A stretch of 64,000 nt of DNA from Pyxicephalus adspersus (lineage: Eukaryota > Chordata > Amphibia > Anura > Pyxicephalidae), in contig NC_092862.1 of NCBI RefSeq assembly GCF_032062135.1, positions 69,258,205 to 69,322,204 on the forward strand, written 5' to 3'. A program made the translations under genes and the position numbers. Below are positions 22,362 through 34,906 of the stretch, in pieces. The first letter of the stretch is position 1; each line of letters starts with the position of its first letter. The notes below the pieces were generated by a model, which was not told the DNA's origin, did no database searches, and saw only the letters and a list, made by a program, of their open reading frames with translations.

Positions 22362-25251
22362 CTAAATATAATATATTTTTTGTTTAGTAAAGGTTCCAGG
22401 GAAGTACACATAATTGGAGATCTTTATCAGTTCTAAAATATATTTGATATTAAATATATTTGTAAGTATATACAGTAAATATATATTTTTACCATCATAC
22501 TAGGTAAAGCAGATGCTGTAGCAGGAGCAATTCATCAAAAAAGACTTTTCATCAAAAGAAGCTTTTACCTTAAATTACCGCAAACAACCAGAGAAATACG
22601 TTTGTTCCAAGATGTATTTACAAAAGTTTCACATAGCTTAGTCACTCATGAGTCAAATAGCCTATATTCATACCTACTGTGCCTTATTTCCAGTGATGGA
22701 TCCCCCCTCCTGTGTTTTCCTGGGCATCTTGACTTTGCAGCAAGTATCAGCACTTCATACCCTTAGGAACACTTCTCCTGAATGGCTATACTCTCACATT
22801 GCCCCTGCTTCATTTGTTCTTGAATATGTCTGCTCCACCATTGTCTGTTGTTCCGGTATTTACCTTTTCAGGTGCTGTTGAAGTCAGCAACCTGGGAGCA
22901 GCATTGCAGAACACTGGCAGCTTCTTAGAATGGGCCTCAATAACACATTGCTTTAGCTACAGTATACTAAAGTGGATTCTAACATGGATAATGACATGTG
23001 CTATTATTGCAGCTTTAAGAAAACATTTTTACACATTTACCTAAAATATTTGCATGTGTAAAAAAAATAAGTTTTACCAATTTGCTGTGCCTTACTCACA
23101 TTTTGATATGCACTGGATTCTACCTGATAAGCAAAGTGCAATACAAGATATACTTGTACCTACATTCCTATCTAAATTTAAAATATTTAGAAAGGGAAAT
23201 TTAATCTACAAGTAATGATGTTAAAAAATCAGCTTGCCACAAAAATGCTGGCATAATGTGCTTCTTAGTGACAAGTTTTCTTTCAACTCCACAGTTGTAA
23301 TTTGATAATATTACACTGGCAATGGAATTGTGTAATAAATATTTTAAGTACATGAAGAGCATATATGAAAGAAGTGGACATTTTAGTTTAAATTGTTTAT
23401 GCTAAACAGGCATTTAAATCTGCCAGGGGTTTTATTCACATGGCCAGTAGCTGATAAAGTTAAAGTATTTGAATTTTGTAATAATGACTGTGTGGATTTT
23501 ACCGCAAATACTTTTACCATAAATCATTTTTATTATGCATGTCACATATGTCTATCAGTAATTTGCTGAGTTTAAACTGTCTTAGTGCTCACTGACAACA
23601 AATGCATAGTAATCATTTATGCTGTCATGTGTAATTCATGTTTCAAAAGAAACAAAATGAATTATTTTTGGACCTGGAATTAAGCTTAGTGCTTTGCTTC
23701 AGGTTCCCTAAACTCAACCTGAACATCAGTCATTGAGCCTGAAGAGAATAAAGCCGAACATCACTGATAATGTTGGCTTCAACATCAAGAGCAGTGACAG
23801 GTACATTGTGATTGTCATTGTCCACTGGCTGGATTCACTAAGCCATACACAGATTTTAGGTTCTGATTCTACTGTAATCCTAAATATAAAAACAAAAAAT
23901 TGTGCACCCCACTAAACTTAAAGATTTGAAATCTCTCCTATATTGGCCTCTAAGCCATGTCAAATCTAAGACATTTCTATGGCTTTAAAGTGCTCTGCAG
24001 ATATATGAGAGTCTTCCCCTGCTTTGTGTTGTGTTTGACTGCTGCCCTTAGAAGCACTCCAGAGACCAGAATATCAACCTGATTGTTTTTATCAATTGAC
24101 TTCAATGAGATTTGGCTACCAAATCAACATGAACGTTGGAGTCAATTCTAGTTGAACTGTCAGCAAACTGAACAGCTGAATAGGAACCCTTATGGAATGA
24201 AAAGCATAGTTTTCTACAGGGCCTAAAATAGTGGTATCACACTAAAAGTGTGCTTAATTCTATCTTTGAATTAGTCAAAGATAGTTGATGGTTGATTGTG
24301 TTTTAAAACTCTTCCCTAGCTCACACAATAAATCTATGAATAAAAAAATATTCTAACTGCATTACTGTGCTGGTCAATAACATTCTACATAGAGCAGTGG
24401 GGATTATTATCAAATATTATGAAAACATATATAAAATGTTCTTAAAACATTAACATCTCATAGTTAACTGTTTCAATCTTTAAAATAGGACAGTTCATCA
24501 GCATTGTCTCTTCAAAAACAAACATTTGTAATAGTTACAGAACTAGTAATGACAATGACACTGGTATGACATCCACATGGGATAACTTATTGGAAGCAAG
24601 ATATAAAAAAGTATATGTACATCTAATGCTCAGTGAGAACACGATGATAACTTTGCTGCTCAATGAACATTGTGATTATATGTTTTTTAGGAAGTTTAAA
24701 TGTTGATTTTTAGTTTGTAATCTTAGGTATTTGTTGTAAAGTATTAGAACAGGTAAAGAAAATATTTTATTTCCATGAACTAAGAGTATAGAAATAGGAT
24801 AATTTTGTATCAAGGTATATTATTCACCATGCCCATAAAACAGTATTCTGTTCAGGGAAGTGGCCGAAAAACCTGACTGGTCTCATAACTCCAGCAATAT
24901 ATCCAGGGCATCAATAGCATCTTACAACACAATTTTGACGTGACAGATATTGCTATTCTTGCAATAGGATCAATGCTACAGCGGTATACCTATATATATA
25001 CAGCTATAGAAATGTACTTTATATGCCAATCCAGAAGTTATAAAATTATTAGGCATAAATTAACTTTAGGTAATGCATGTATTTTTCAGCAACGGGGGTC
25101 CAAAATGTAAAGCATTCCAGCTTTTGGCACCTCCCTTCCATTTCAATAACTGAAGCCTTGGGGAAGGTTGGTAGCCTTGGACAAAAGTCATCCCTGAATA
25201 TACAAATTATACTGCTGTTAGAAAGTGTTGCTTATATTCAGGGTTTGTAAC
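22362..25251. other. Unassigned sequence
   Basis: No supported element. Open frames at 22648-23044 have no recognizable domain and no convincing splice context. Confidence 0.5.
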
Positions 25252-25800
25252 TGTAAGGCCCTGGTCCAGCAACAGTATTCACCAGACACCAGTCCCCTAA
25301 TCTAACTCCACACTCTTCAGCTATAGGAAGCCCCCTCTCAGTCTCGGGAGTCTCAGGAAGGGCTGTCAGAGGTCCAAAAGCAGTACCAAGATTCCAACAG
25401 TGACAAGTCTGGAACACAGAGCAAGAGGTCAAACACAGGTAATCTGTCCACCAAATGAGGTTCACAAGGTCAAGACACATGCGGAGTCAGGGTCAAAGGT
25501 AAAAGGTTGGTCCAGACGGCATTATTATTATTAAACAGGATTTATATAGCGCCAACATATTACGCAGCGCTGTACAATAAATAGGGGCATAAACTCACAG
25601 GGTCAAGAACAGGCAAAGTCAGCAACAGTAAATCGGACGAATAACACACCAGCAGCAAGTTAGCCCAGCTTAACGCTACAACAGGCACTGGTGACTGGGA
25701 GCAGCGAGGCTATAGAAATTTCAGCAGCCAATGGCAGGGCAGGATAGAGTTAGGAACTAATCTGCCTCCAAAATCCCCTTCAGCTAAGCACAGCCTTACA
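25252..25800 (-). mobile_element. Probable solo LTR
   Basis: The segment begins TGTAAGGC and ends GCCTTACA, a perfect 8-bp inverted terminal repeat with the TG..CA ends of LTRs. The body is a 549-bp non-coding, C/A-rich sequence, with no gag or pol around it. Flanking 5-mers (GTAAC and GTGTG) do not match well, so the target duplication is decayed or the ends are mis-set. The minus orientation is a guess from base composition. A short SINE-like insertion lies within it at 25521-25586. Confidence 0.5.
25521..25586 (-). mobile_element. Short SINE/LINE-tail-like insertion with (ATT)n tail
   Basis: An ATT-repeat is followed by AAACAGGATTTATATAGCGC, 'CAACATATTACGCAGCGCTG' and 'TACAATAAATAGGGG'. 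The same unit recurs at 41239-41320 (inverted) and 45070-45153. The simple-repeat end suggests a retroposed 3' tail. The parent element is not known to me. Confidence 0.7.
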
Positions 25801-27616
25801 GTGTGTGCTATAGATGCCGAGAAAATATATCAGGCTGCAAAGGGAAACGGGGGCTGTTGCTATTTCTTAGTTCCCAGAAAGAAAGAATAAAAAAGTCATA
25901 ATTTTTACTTCGAAAAAACTGTTCTCTTCAAATATTTCTAAAAATGCTTGAGAACTCAAATAAATTCAATTCTTCTTACTTATGATTGTAAGAACATTTA
26001 ACATTACCTTTACTTCTTAAGTAAATCAACCATTGACTCTACTAATTTGTCTCCTAATGCTTGTCTAAGAAATTTAACACATGTATTTTGATTTCTATTA
26101 TTTTTTTTAACATTTCAAATATGACAATTACAGCACTAAATGACTATAAAAATGTTAAAGGTGTTACAGTGTTATTTTTAAACATAACTGTTGAATATTT
26201 ACATGTTAAAAGTGATTCAAAGATAAGTACCTTTACTTTAAACATTAAAAAGAGCTGATACATGTTTAATTTGATTATTTAATCTTTTTTAGTCCTTCAT
26301 TTCTCTTTCATGGCACTTTAGAGTATGGAAGTCTCCGATGGCAACAGAAGACTATTACAGTTTGCTAAACCTTTTAATCTTATTGTCAACCAAAGCTTCA
26401 TCAGCTGAGCTGAGCTTTGACTCTTGCAGCTGTATGCACTTTTGCACCTCAAAAGCTTATCTAAGACATAGCCACCGATCCATATGTCTACCGTTGTTGA
26501 AAACATTAAAAACATAACAAATTAAGTCCTTGTGTGGCCAGCTAGTGTGAATCTGATGACAGGTCTGTACAGGGTAGAATTAAATTGAAGGATTTAAATG
26601 AAAGGCAATGAATTTATAACAGGATTAAAGAAAGGCTTAAGTAAGGGTTTGGATAGAAGAGAGGCTAAGTGTTCAAAGTAAAACAGGAAAGAGTCACAAG
26701 GTAAAGGCATATGTAACTGCTTATCAAAAGTATTTCAAAACATGCATAATAATTATGATGACAAATAGTAGGTCTTTATAAAATTCAGATGCTTAAACAT
26801 TAACTTGCAAAGTGTAAATCAAATTATTTTCTTTTTTTCCTGAGTAAAATGTTAATATACTGTTTTTGCCATAATTCATTATTTTTATATAACAGCTATT
26901 ACATAGGTATGTTTATACCAGTTACCATGTGTATATACAAACGTTTTTTCCTGCTGTATTACATTGAGACAAAGTAAACTTGTTTGCAAACTTTCTTCCA
27001 AATTTTTAAGTCATCATGGTCCTATTAAAAAAAGCTATTTCTTCTTTGTCTTAAAGAGACCCTGTTGGTATATCATTTATTTCAACTATTTTCTTGAATA
27101 GGATAATATTGGTGGTAAATTGTATGCATAATATTTACCTGTAAGAGTCTCCTTTGTGTAGACATACAATAGTCCCGATAATTTAGGTACCGTTATCTAT
27201 AATGTAATGATATTGGCCTCAGCAGATCTAGAGGTGTCCTTGTCCCTGGATTCTGTGTACTATACAAAAAAGTTACGGAGGTAAATTTATACAACATGGA
27301 ATCAGAAATTCTCAAATTCTCTCAAACATTCTTATGAATTTGATTGTAAAGTTTGTTTTTAGTTGGCTGATAAAAATCACAAAGTGTTTTCTGAACTAAA
27401 GGGAGTGTATAGATGTATTTCTGTCCATCTTATCTGTGTTTTTGCTTCTAAACATCACTGGCATTTTTTTTTTTGAAAAGCATCAACCTCAGCCTGCAAG
27501 AATGAAATGAAAAAGGGCCACGGAGCTTGGGAAAATGAAAGACAAAGAAAACCTGCAAGAAAAGCATTCTAGGGCAGGAAATATAAAGTGGGATATTTGT
27601 AAAAATGAAGAAAAGG
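25801..27616. other. Unassigned AT-rich sequence
   Basis: Nothing supported. Confidence 0.5.
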
Positions 27617-27620
27617 TTAA

Positions 27621-28041
27621 AGCAGAACTATAGATCCGCTTAAAAAGTCTGCAATCAGGCAAGGTAATTATTGCAGAAAGAACAGGTTATACATCTTCTA
27701 CAATAAAACACACTAACCTGCCTGATTGTTTTCTTCTTTAGAAAAAAAAGTTGTGCATATGCTTGAGCTGCTGGGACTGAATGAACTCCTGTGTTCATAT
27801 GGCAACTTCCCAGCTCAGCCAATCAAAATGGCTAAAGATCGGAACCGGGAAGAGGAGAAGAAAAGGATTGCAACAGAACGGGGACAAGTGAGTGTATTTG
27901 AAAAATTGCGATTAGGCAGTTAGGTGTATTTTATTTTTTTATTTTATTTTATTTTATTTTATTACAGAAAGAACATTGTCTGCCCTTCTGCAATACAGGA
28001 TCTGCCTAAACACAATTTTTAAGTCCAAGATTAGTTCGGCT
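27621..28041. mobile_element. T2-like MITE (TTAA type)
   Basis: The left end AGCAGAACTA follows TTAA (27617-27620). The right end TAGTTCGGCT, inverted AGCCGAACTA, is followed by TTAC (28042-28045), a one-base variant of the duplication. The TTAAAG start and short ends fit the T2/piggyBac-type MITE class described from Xenopus. The interior includes a 65-codon open frame with no domain and an (ATTTT)n tract at 27928-27963. It is non-autonomous. Confidence 0.7.
27928..27963. repeat. (ATTTT)n microsatellite
   Basis: Pentanucleotide repeats inside the T2-like MITE. Confidence 0.9.
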
Positions 28042-28045
28042 TTAC

Positions 28046-29632
28046 AATCATTGGTTGGAATAGACTTTAGCTGGGATCAAATCAAAATTCCAGGGTTTTT
28101 GTAAAGAACATTATTAAGACTGATAGACGCTGGACTTGTTATTAGGCAACCTACTTTGCAAAGAAGCAAGCCAAAGTATGGAACATATTACGTAATGAAG
28201 AGTTTTTCACTCAGGTAGAACAATACAGAAACATTGTACTGCATGTGTGTCCTTGATGTTCCCCTGCAATGTTGTCATTGAAATATTGCTGGTCTAAAAT
28301 TTGCGGGGGAAAATTTACTTTTTAAACATACTAGGCCTACTAATTTAGGAGATTCTAGTAAGCAGTAAATAGGTAATATTTAAACATCAGCTGTTTAAAA
28401 TTGGATATTTTTACAATTGCCAGTAGACAACCCCTGCTGCCATGTAGTCAAGTAAAAAATATTAATATATAGATAAAATATAAAGTGATCATAAAACAAA
28501 AAAGTTCACCTGTAAACAATGTCACCATATTTGTACTTACTTGCCCAAGTCTTATAACTTGTTGAAAAATAGTGAAGCCTGTTAAACATTTCATTAAGGA
28601 TATTTCAAATTAGGATTTTGTTTTGGTTTAAAGAAAGAAATCTGCAGTTAAAATTTAATTTTCCTTGAAGCATATGGGACCCATGACAGTTCTAGAATTA
28701 ATTACAAAATGCAGTACAGTACATTGTATGAATAATGCAGTAAGTGTTAGATAATGTATGCTACTGAAAAGGTCAGCTGTACATTATACAAATATAGTTA
28801 TTTTAGAATTGTTTCCATACAACATAATTGTGTTCACCTGGACTCCAGAGCCTAAATAAAATGAAATAATTGGAATTTTTAAGGAAGGGACAAATTTCCA
28901 TTTCATTGATTCGGTATCATTTACTGGGTTTCATCAGTAATTTTCTTCTCCCTTGTTAAACATTAATTTTATGGTATTAAATGAACTTCAGTAGTTTGTA
29001 TCTCAGGGAGAATTACATAACTCAATTTGTAGATCTATACAAATGTAGTGTACTGGTGTGCTTTCAGACAGTGAATATTAAAAATTTCTCTCTTTAGAAA
29101 TTTAATGGAATAAAAGATAATCCATCTCACAAAGTTGTCACACACATTGATGGAAAGAGCAAGTTTAAAATATAGCTGACACCTTCTTGCTTAAAAGAAA
29201 GGACATTTCTATGCAATATTCACAGTAAAAGCTGTTTAATTTTAATTTTATTTTCATGCTAAGTATGTTATAATAAAGCTTCAGTTTTCAATTATTTTAG
29301 TCAGTTGTTAAGGGCATATTTGATTATATAGACATAATTCAGTAAGTGCTTTAAGCAGAGTGTATAGTTAATGAAAAAAATAATTAAAGAAAAACTCTGT
29401 GGCAGTTAATAAATAACACATTGGAGATGATTCATGTAAACTATAGAAAATGAAATGAAACTGGTGTCTCTGCTCTGATGCCAATGAGGCATTTTATCTT
29501 TTATTTGAAGGGAAAAATTTGCAAGAATTCTTTCACTAATCCTATGTTGCACTTGTTAAAGTATCTCTAAAACCAAAAACTAAAATAGAGAAAGGAAGAG
29601 TTAAACCCCCTATCAAGTTTGTACTACTGTTT
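28046..29632. other. Unassigned sequence
   Basis: Nothing supported. Confidence 0.5.
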
Positions 29633-29837
29633 GGGCCTGCTTTGTTAAACCTCTCTAAGGCTGGCGAAGATACACTTTGAACCTGGATGATCCAGCAAAC
29701 CTGGAATGTATATGGTCCAGGAAAAACAGTTGCTAAAAAAATGCAAATGGCTTTTTAGGAAATCTATTCCAGGTTTGCTGGATCACTGATGAAAGTCTAT
29801 CCTCTCCAGCCTTGGAGAGCTTTAATAAATCAGGACC
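29633..29837. mobile_element. Palindromic MITE (GGGCC family)
   Basis: It starts GGGCCTGCTTTGTTAAAC and ends in AATAAATCAGGACC, the inverted form of the start. It contains the family blocks 'GATACACTTTGA', 'CCAGCAAACCTGGAATG' and 'AGGTTTGCTGGATCACTGATG'. Confidence 0.82.
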
Positions 29838-30023
29838 TTCGTGTCTCCGCTGGACAAATTTACTCATAGTATTTGTCCTGACTACCGTTGTGGCAAGAAA
29901 TAAAATTGAAGGATAATACTGTGAGTTGTCACCAGAACATATTTTACACTCACAATTTAAATGACAGCTGTCTAACAGTTGTTGTTACTCACTGTACTCT
30001 CACTTGCCTATATGTCCACAGGA

Positions 30024-30140
30024 TATCTGACATGTGTGTATGTAACTTAAGATGTAGAAGTTGATTAATAGTGGTGTTGACTAAAAACACAAATGCTTTG
30101 TATTGAACCTTAAAAGAGTATTCCAAGAACATACAGGACA
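30024..30140 (+). repeat. First copy of a local direct duplication
   Basis: This segment is nearly identical over about 90 bp to 32819-32935, including 'AACTTAAGATGTAGAAGTTG' and 'ATTAATAGTGGTGTTGACTA'. The family is unknown and no terminal structure is visible. Confidence 0.8.
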
Positions 30141-30266
30141 TAGGATAATAATAAAAAAAAAACAACAACAGGGTTTTAACTGTTCCTGACTCTATCCTAG
30201 ATGGAAAAAAGTTATGACTATAGATATGCGTCATTGAACCCTCCTACTCAATATGGGTGATATGTA

Positions 30267-30607
30267 CAGGTTGACACTCAAAAATCTGGCAACCTCTGGA
30301 CTTGAGGTGCGCCAGGTTTTGGAAAATTCAGGATTTTGTTTTATACTTACCTACACACAGGCCAGTTTTCCTCTTGCACCACCGCGGACATCTGGCACAG
30401 TTCCAGGGAGTGGGCAGCAGGGACGTCTCAACATGAATTTGGTTTAGCAAGCAAGACCTAACAGCTGTTTCTGCAGAAAGCTGCCAATAAAACATTAGTG
30501 GCCAAACAGTGTACTGCAGTCCCTGTATTGACCATGTGATCCGAAATTTATGCCCGAAAACTGAAAGAACTGGATTATCAATGGCTGGATTTTTGATGGT
30601 CAACCTG
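30267..30607. mobile_element. Tigger/pogo-like MITE
   Basis: The left end CAGGTTGACACTCAAAAATC follows TA (30265-30266). The right end read backwards is CAGGTTGACCATCAAAAATC. The ends resemble those of Tigger-type elements. The right flank is AA rather than TA, so the duplication is mutated. The 112-codon minus frame inside has no transposase motif. Confidence 0.75.
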
Positions 30608-31304
30608 AACAAGAAAGGGCACAAAAACATTACTGTTGTACCAGTCATAAAATCACCCAGCCACATTCTCTTACCCCTTCACCCTCCCTATACACCCTCT
30701 ATATACCCCTTCCGTACTGCTCTCTCTCATTCTTCTCTGTCTTCTCCTATTTATTGTCTGTCTTTCCTATTCCTTTTTAAAATACCTATATAAAAATGTA
30801 TTTAGAAACCCCAGACTTATGCTGCATCTGATTCCACCGCAAGACGTTTTATGCCATGTGTTAGTTCTAACAGAGTGTTTATATGGATGGCGTATGTTCA
30901 TATCTTCTGTTATATAAGTATGATTATGGTTTGTCTCAATGAAAACAGTATTGCCATCTCTACCTAAATATATCTGAAACAGAGCAAGGGGTTCTCTCTT
31001 TCTGGTGTGTGCATGTGTTTGCCAATGATGGCAACTGAACTACTAACATAGCTATAATTAGAGGGCCTGGGGATAAAGGTAAATTTTCCTGGCAGAATCC
31101 CCATGTGTCTGAGAAAAATCTTGTGTAATGAATATTGACAAGTGTTTCTCAAATTCTAAACTAAAGCATACATGTTCTTTTGATCTTCCATCATATTTTT
31201 AATAAATTACAAATTAACCCACCAGGCACATTAAATTGGAATAAAGAGATACATAGAGATGTCAATGTTCAGATATGGTAGATTGATGCTACATATAATG
31301 AACT
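30608..31304. other. Unassigned sequence
   Basis: The start is pyrimidine-rich (about 30650-30780). No gene or element recognized. Confidence 0.5.
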
Positions 31305-31945
31305 GGGCCTGATTTATTAAGGTTCTCCAAGACTGGAGTAAATAGAACATGGGCAATCATGAGAGAAATTGGGTGATACTGGAAATATGAAATGGATCTG
31401 CTCCCAAATTGAAAACATTTGCCAACCAATAGCAAATGGTTTAAAAAAACATTACAGGTTTGCTAGATCTCCCAGGTTCTCCCATGATAATCTGGAAAAC
31501 TTTAACCTCCTGGGCGTTACACTGATGTCTAGATTTCTGTTCCAAAAGCGTTGCACTGTTTTTCATGAAATTTTGTTTTTTAAATTGTAGACCTGTAACC
31601 TACAGAAATATGTCCGAACAGGGTTCTAGTAGATATCATGAATAAAAAAAATGTTTGAAACACACAATCATGTAAAAAAAAAAAATTACTTTTAATAAAA
31701 TTAAATCTTCTTCTCCGCCGGCCGGCTTCTTCTTCCCGGAGAGGGCACCCGACGCTGGAGGACGACGCTGGAGATCCACGCTGGAGGACGACGCTGGATC
31801 GCAGCGGGACCAGGTAAGTGATCGATAAACCCGAACTTTTCTCACTGTATTAAAAAATAAAAGTTCGGGGTTATCGATAATTGTAATTATTTTAACCCCG
31901 AACCAAGGTCGGGGTTATCGCTCGGGTGGTTAATAAATCGGGTCC
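31305..31945. mobile_element. Palindromic MITE (GGGCC family) split by another MITE
   Basis: The left part (31305-31505) starts GGGCCTGATTTATTAAGG and carries the family's interior. It breaks off after 'GAAAACTTTAA', and the missing end, 'TAATAAATCGGGTCC', resumes at 31931. Joining across the inner element restores the normal family 3' end. Confidence 0.82.
31506..31929. mobile_element. piggyBac-type MITE with TTAA duplication
   Basis: It is flanked by TTAA at 31502-31505 and 31930-31933. The left end CCTCCTGGGCGTTA and the right end, inverted CCACCCGAGCGATA, are imperfect inverted repeats. The interior holds a GC-rich block with repeated ACGCTGGA units (about 31752-31800) and a hairpin whose arms contain 'GATAAACCCGAACTTTT' and its complement (about 31823-31878). 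It is non-coding. Confidence 0.85.
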
Positions 31946-34602
31946 ACCTTAAAGTACCTTAAAGTTACTTTACCATATCATTTTAGCATATCCAAAGCAG
32001 GAATTTCATGATGATGTTTATCAACTTCTGATGGTATGAATGCCTGTACAGTTGTGCAAAATGCTGGGATGATTGGACCACAATCAAGATGCTTAAACAT
32101 TCATCCTTTTTTACAATTATATGCGCAAGGCATTCATGTTTTAAAAGAAACTTGTGTTGAGGATATATATATATTTAGGCTTCTTCTAAAAAATACTCGT
32201 TTGGCCAGAATGTTCCAGGTATCTCAGAAACCAGTGCTGAGCTGTGCATGCATTTAAAGTGATTATTTACATTTTAATACATACAAGTCAAGCAGACATA
32301 AATTAAAAAAGATGTCATAGGTAATTAGAATATTCCCTTTAATGTTGGAAAGTAATGATGTTGATGATGGTTATATGAAAAGTAGCATCATTCCAATACT
32401 AAAATAAAGGTTGATCCATGGGCTTCCTAGAGCCCATATTGAGGTTTGTCTCTTCCCTGAAAGACATCTAACACAAGGCAGGCCACAATTACCTCACTGT
32501 TTAATTATGTTATAAAATTTTTACTGTGCCACAAGCAACAAAAACAGCCCACTAAACACAGTTTTCTCGTTTGACACATTTAGGTATTTAGGGTTTGGCT
32601 CTTAAGCCTCATACAGCCTAATGAAGGAATGAGCGTTGCACAAACAGCACTAGATGAACAAGCAGCCACCCACTGTGCTTTCCTTCATAGAGCTGCACAG
32701 CAGTTGTTCCCAATTGGTCATCCATTATTTTGCCATGGCAGATCTGACATTGGGGGACCGCTGTACACATGCTGGATTTTCACCCGAGCAGTGAATGACT
32801 GTTTGTCAAGCATTTATTATCTGACATGTGCATGTAACTTAAGATGTAGAAGTTGATTAATAGTGGTGTTGACTAAAACCACAGTTTCTTTGTATTTAAC
32901 CTTAAAATTTTAATAAGAACATTCTAAATACATAGATACATTAGAATAGTGTAACCAAGTCATCATTTTAAAATAGCTGATCTTTTTCAGTCTTTCAGTC
33001 TGTAATAAACTTTAAAACAGAGCCTAACCGTTTATGTTAATTGTCATTTTAGAGTACCATTTGGAAGCAAGTTTTATGAGCATGCACAGTAAAGCATTTT
33101 AAAAAATGCCTACTGACAACCAAGATGATGCTGAATATTATTTTCTGTATTATGAGGTAAGATTAACAAGAGTAAGGTAAAGCAAAAATGCAAGCATTGT
33201 CAGTGACAACTGTGAATGTTATTGATAGTATAGCAGACCATGAATACATCACCATATTTTAATTTGTTTACTTGCAGCAAAACAGAAGGTAGTGTATACA
33301 AATACAAAGAGATAAAGTTAACATGGAAATGGATTTCTGCAACAATTCATTGAACAGAACATAATTAGCCGAAATGCACAAATGTAATTTCCTACAATGA
33401 TTATTCTTAAGGCCAAATATCAGGTCATGAAAAGTTGTGTCATTCCAGGAACTAATATAAAATGTCACACCTAGAGTTCTGGCTGAAAATTTTCAAACAG
33501 GTTTATTTGATCAAACAGAGGCATAAACTTGATCGTGCAGCAAGAATTTCTAAAATACAAATGACAAATTTATTCAGGAGCCATTGTGTGAGCTAATATA
33601 GCATTAGAGAATGTGTATATATTCAGCAGCAGGGTGCTTCTCCACCACTGGAGAAAATTTACATCTTTCTCATTATGTAAATTTTATTTCAATATACCCC
33701 TTGGAGTTAAAGATATTAGTACTTTTGTGTCCATATGCACTCGATTTGTAAGCTAGCACATTGCATTACTGGCACCGTTTCATTTTGTATCATTCAGCCA
33801 AGTTTTAGGAACATGCATTTGCACAGGGTGGCAAAATTTTAAACATTATTATACTATACAAAAATACTTGAAAAGAAAAATACTATTTCTAGCATGCTAC
33901 TACTAAACCCTGATAAAGCAAAATTTACATTGGATGGCATCGTGTGGTAAATTATTTTATTATACGATAGGATAATCTTTAAAAAACAGTTTTCATGGAC
34001 CTAGCCTTGAAGCAGTAGTATTTTAGAGCATGCATGACATTCAAATGTGTTAAGAGCTTGTTGTTTAAATAACAGTACAAATGTGGCTCTGTTGTGGGTG
34101 AAATATTGGGGCTGCCATTGCTGCCCTCCTATAAAATGCTACTTAGCTAGCTGTGTCTGACCTACCTAATTTTGAAATCACAGAACCAGAAACATCATTC
34201 TGTAAATAAGTGTTAAACAAGTAGGTCAGAATTACTTCCCTATATATTGATTTCAGGTTAGTATATTGAAAGTTGAGTGTGACAGCAAGGCAACTAACAT
34301 TCTCCAAAGCATTGCAATGTCATTCCCTCAGGACAATAACATTTTAATTAAAAATGTTTGTTCCAATCCCACCACATTAAAAATTGTTGTTTTCTTTATG
34401 TTTGAAGGGTTTTTCAAGTGGGAGGAAACTTACGTATTCTGGTGTCTTCCATTCAATTAATTCATAGATATAGGTTTAGAGCATACATATTGGGTATATG
34501 TTGTACAGATATACCTTTATGCAAAATTTGGTACACTGATGAATTTATGTGTTTATTATTGTCTTTCTGCAATACATACAATCATGTGGCACATTAATCT
34601 CT
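31946..34602. other. Unassigned sequence
   Basis: Apart from the duplicated block at 32819-32935, nothing is supported. Confidence 0.5.
32819..32935 (+). repeat. Second copy of a local direct duplication
   Basis: Partner of 30024-30140, about 2.8 kb away in the same orientation, with a few substitutions and a divergent right edge. Confidence 0.8.
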
Positions 34603-34645
34603 ATTTCTCCTGAAGAAGCAGAATTATGAAACGTGGCGGGATCCA
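34603..34645 (+). ncRNA. Degenerate hammerhead-ribozyme-like motif
   Basis: CTGAAGA (34610-34616) fits the CUGANGA core and GAAA (34628-34631) fits the second core box. Between them stem II is shortened and poorly paired. The flanks TTCTC and GGGAT could pair as a weak stem I with G-U. The cleavage position is not the expected UH. It is best read as a fossil. Confidence 0.25.
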
Positions 34646-34906
34646 AGATTGAATTGAATCTCTACTAAGGAATTGAATTTCTACTAGGATACAAGTTTCT
34701 GATATGACCCACTTTGCAGGGCAGGCATCTCGTTTGAAAGCATTCTCCGTAACTCTCGATTTAAATGTTGTTCCCCTGGCCCTCACTTGAAATTTACAAG
34801 TTTAAAAAAATCATCTGTCCTTTAGTATTATGAAGAATCATTAAGAGACGGTTACAAGGGAAATGGAGTCATGCTTTTGCAGTTATTTAATGCAGTATGT
34901 AAAGGC

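Noticed and set aside
27726..27923. 65-codon frame with splice-like edges (TTCTTTAG before it, GTGAGTG inside)
   Set aside because: It lies wholly inside a T2-like MITE with defined ends, so it is read as MITE sequence rather than a host exon.
30328..30666. 112-codon minus-strand open frame
   Set aside because: It lies across the Tigger-like MITE and has no transposase or other motif.
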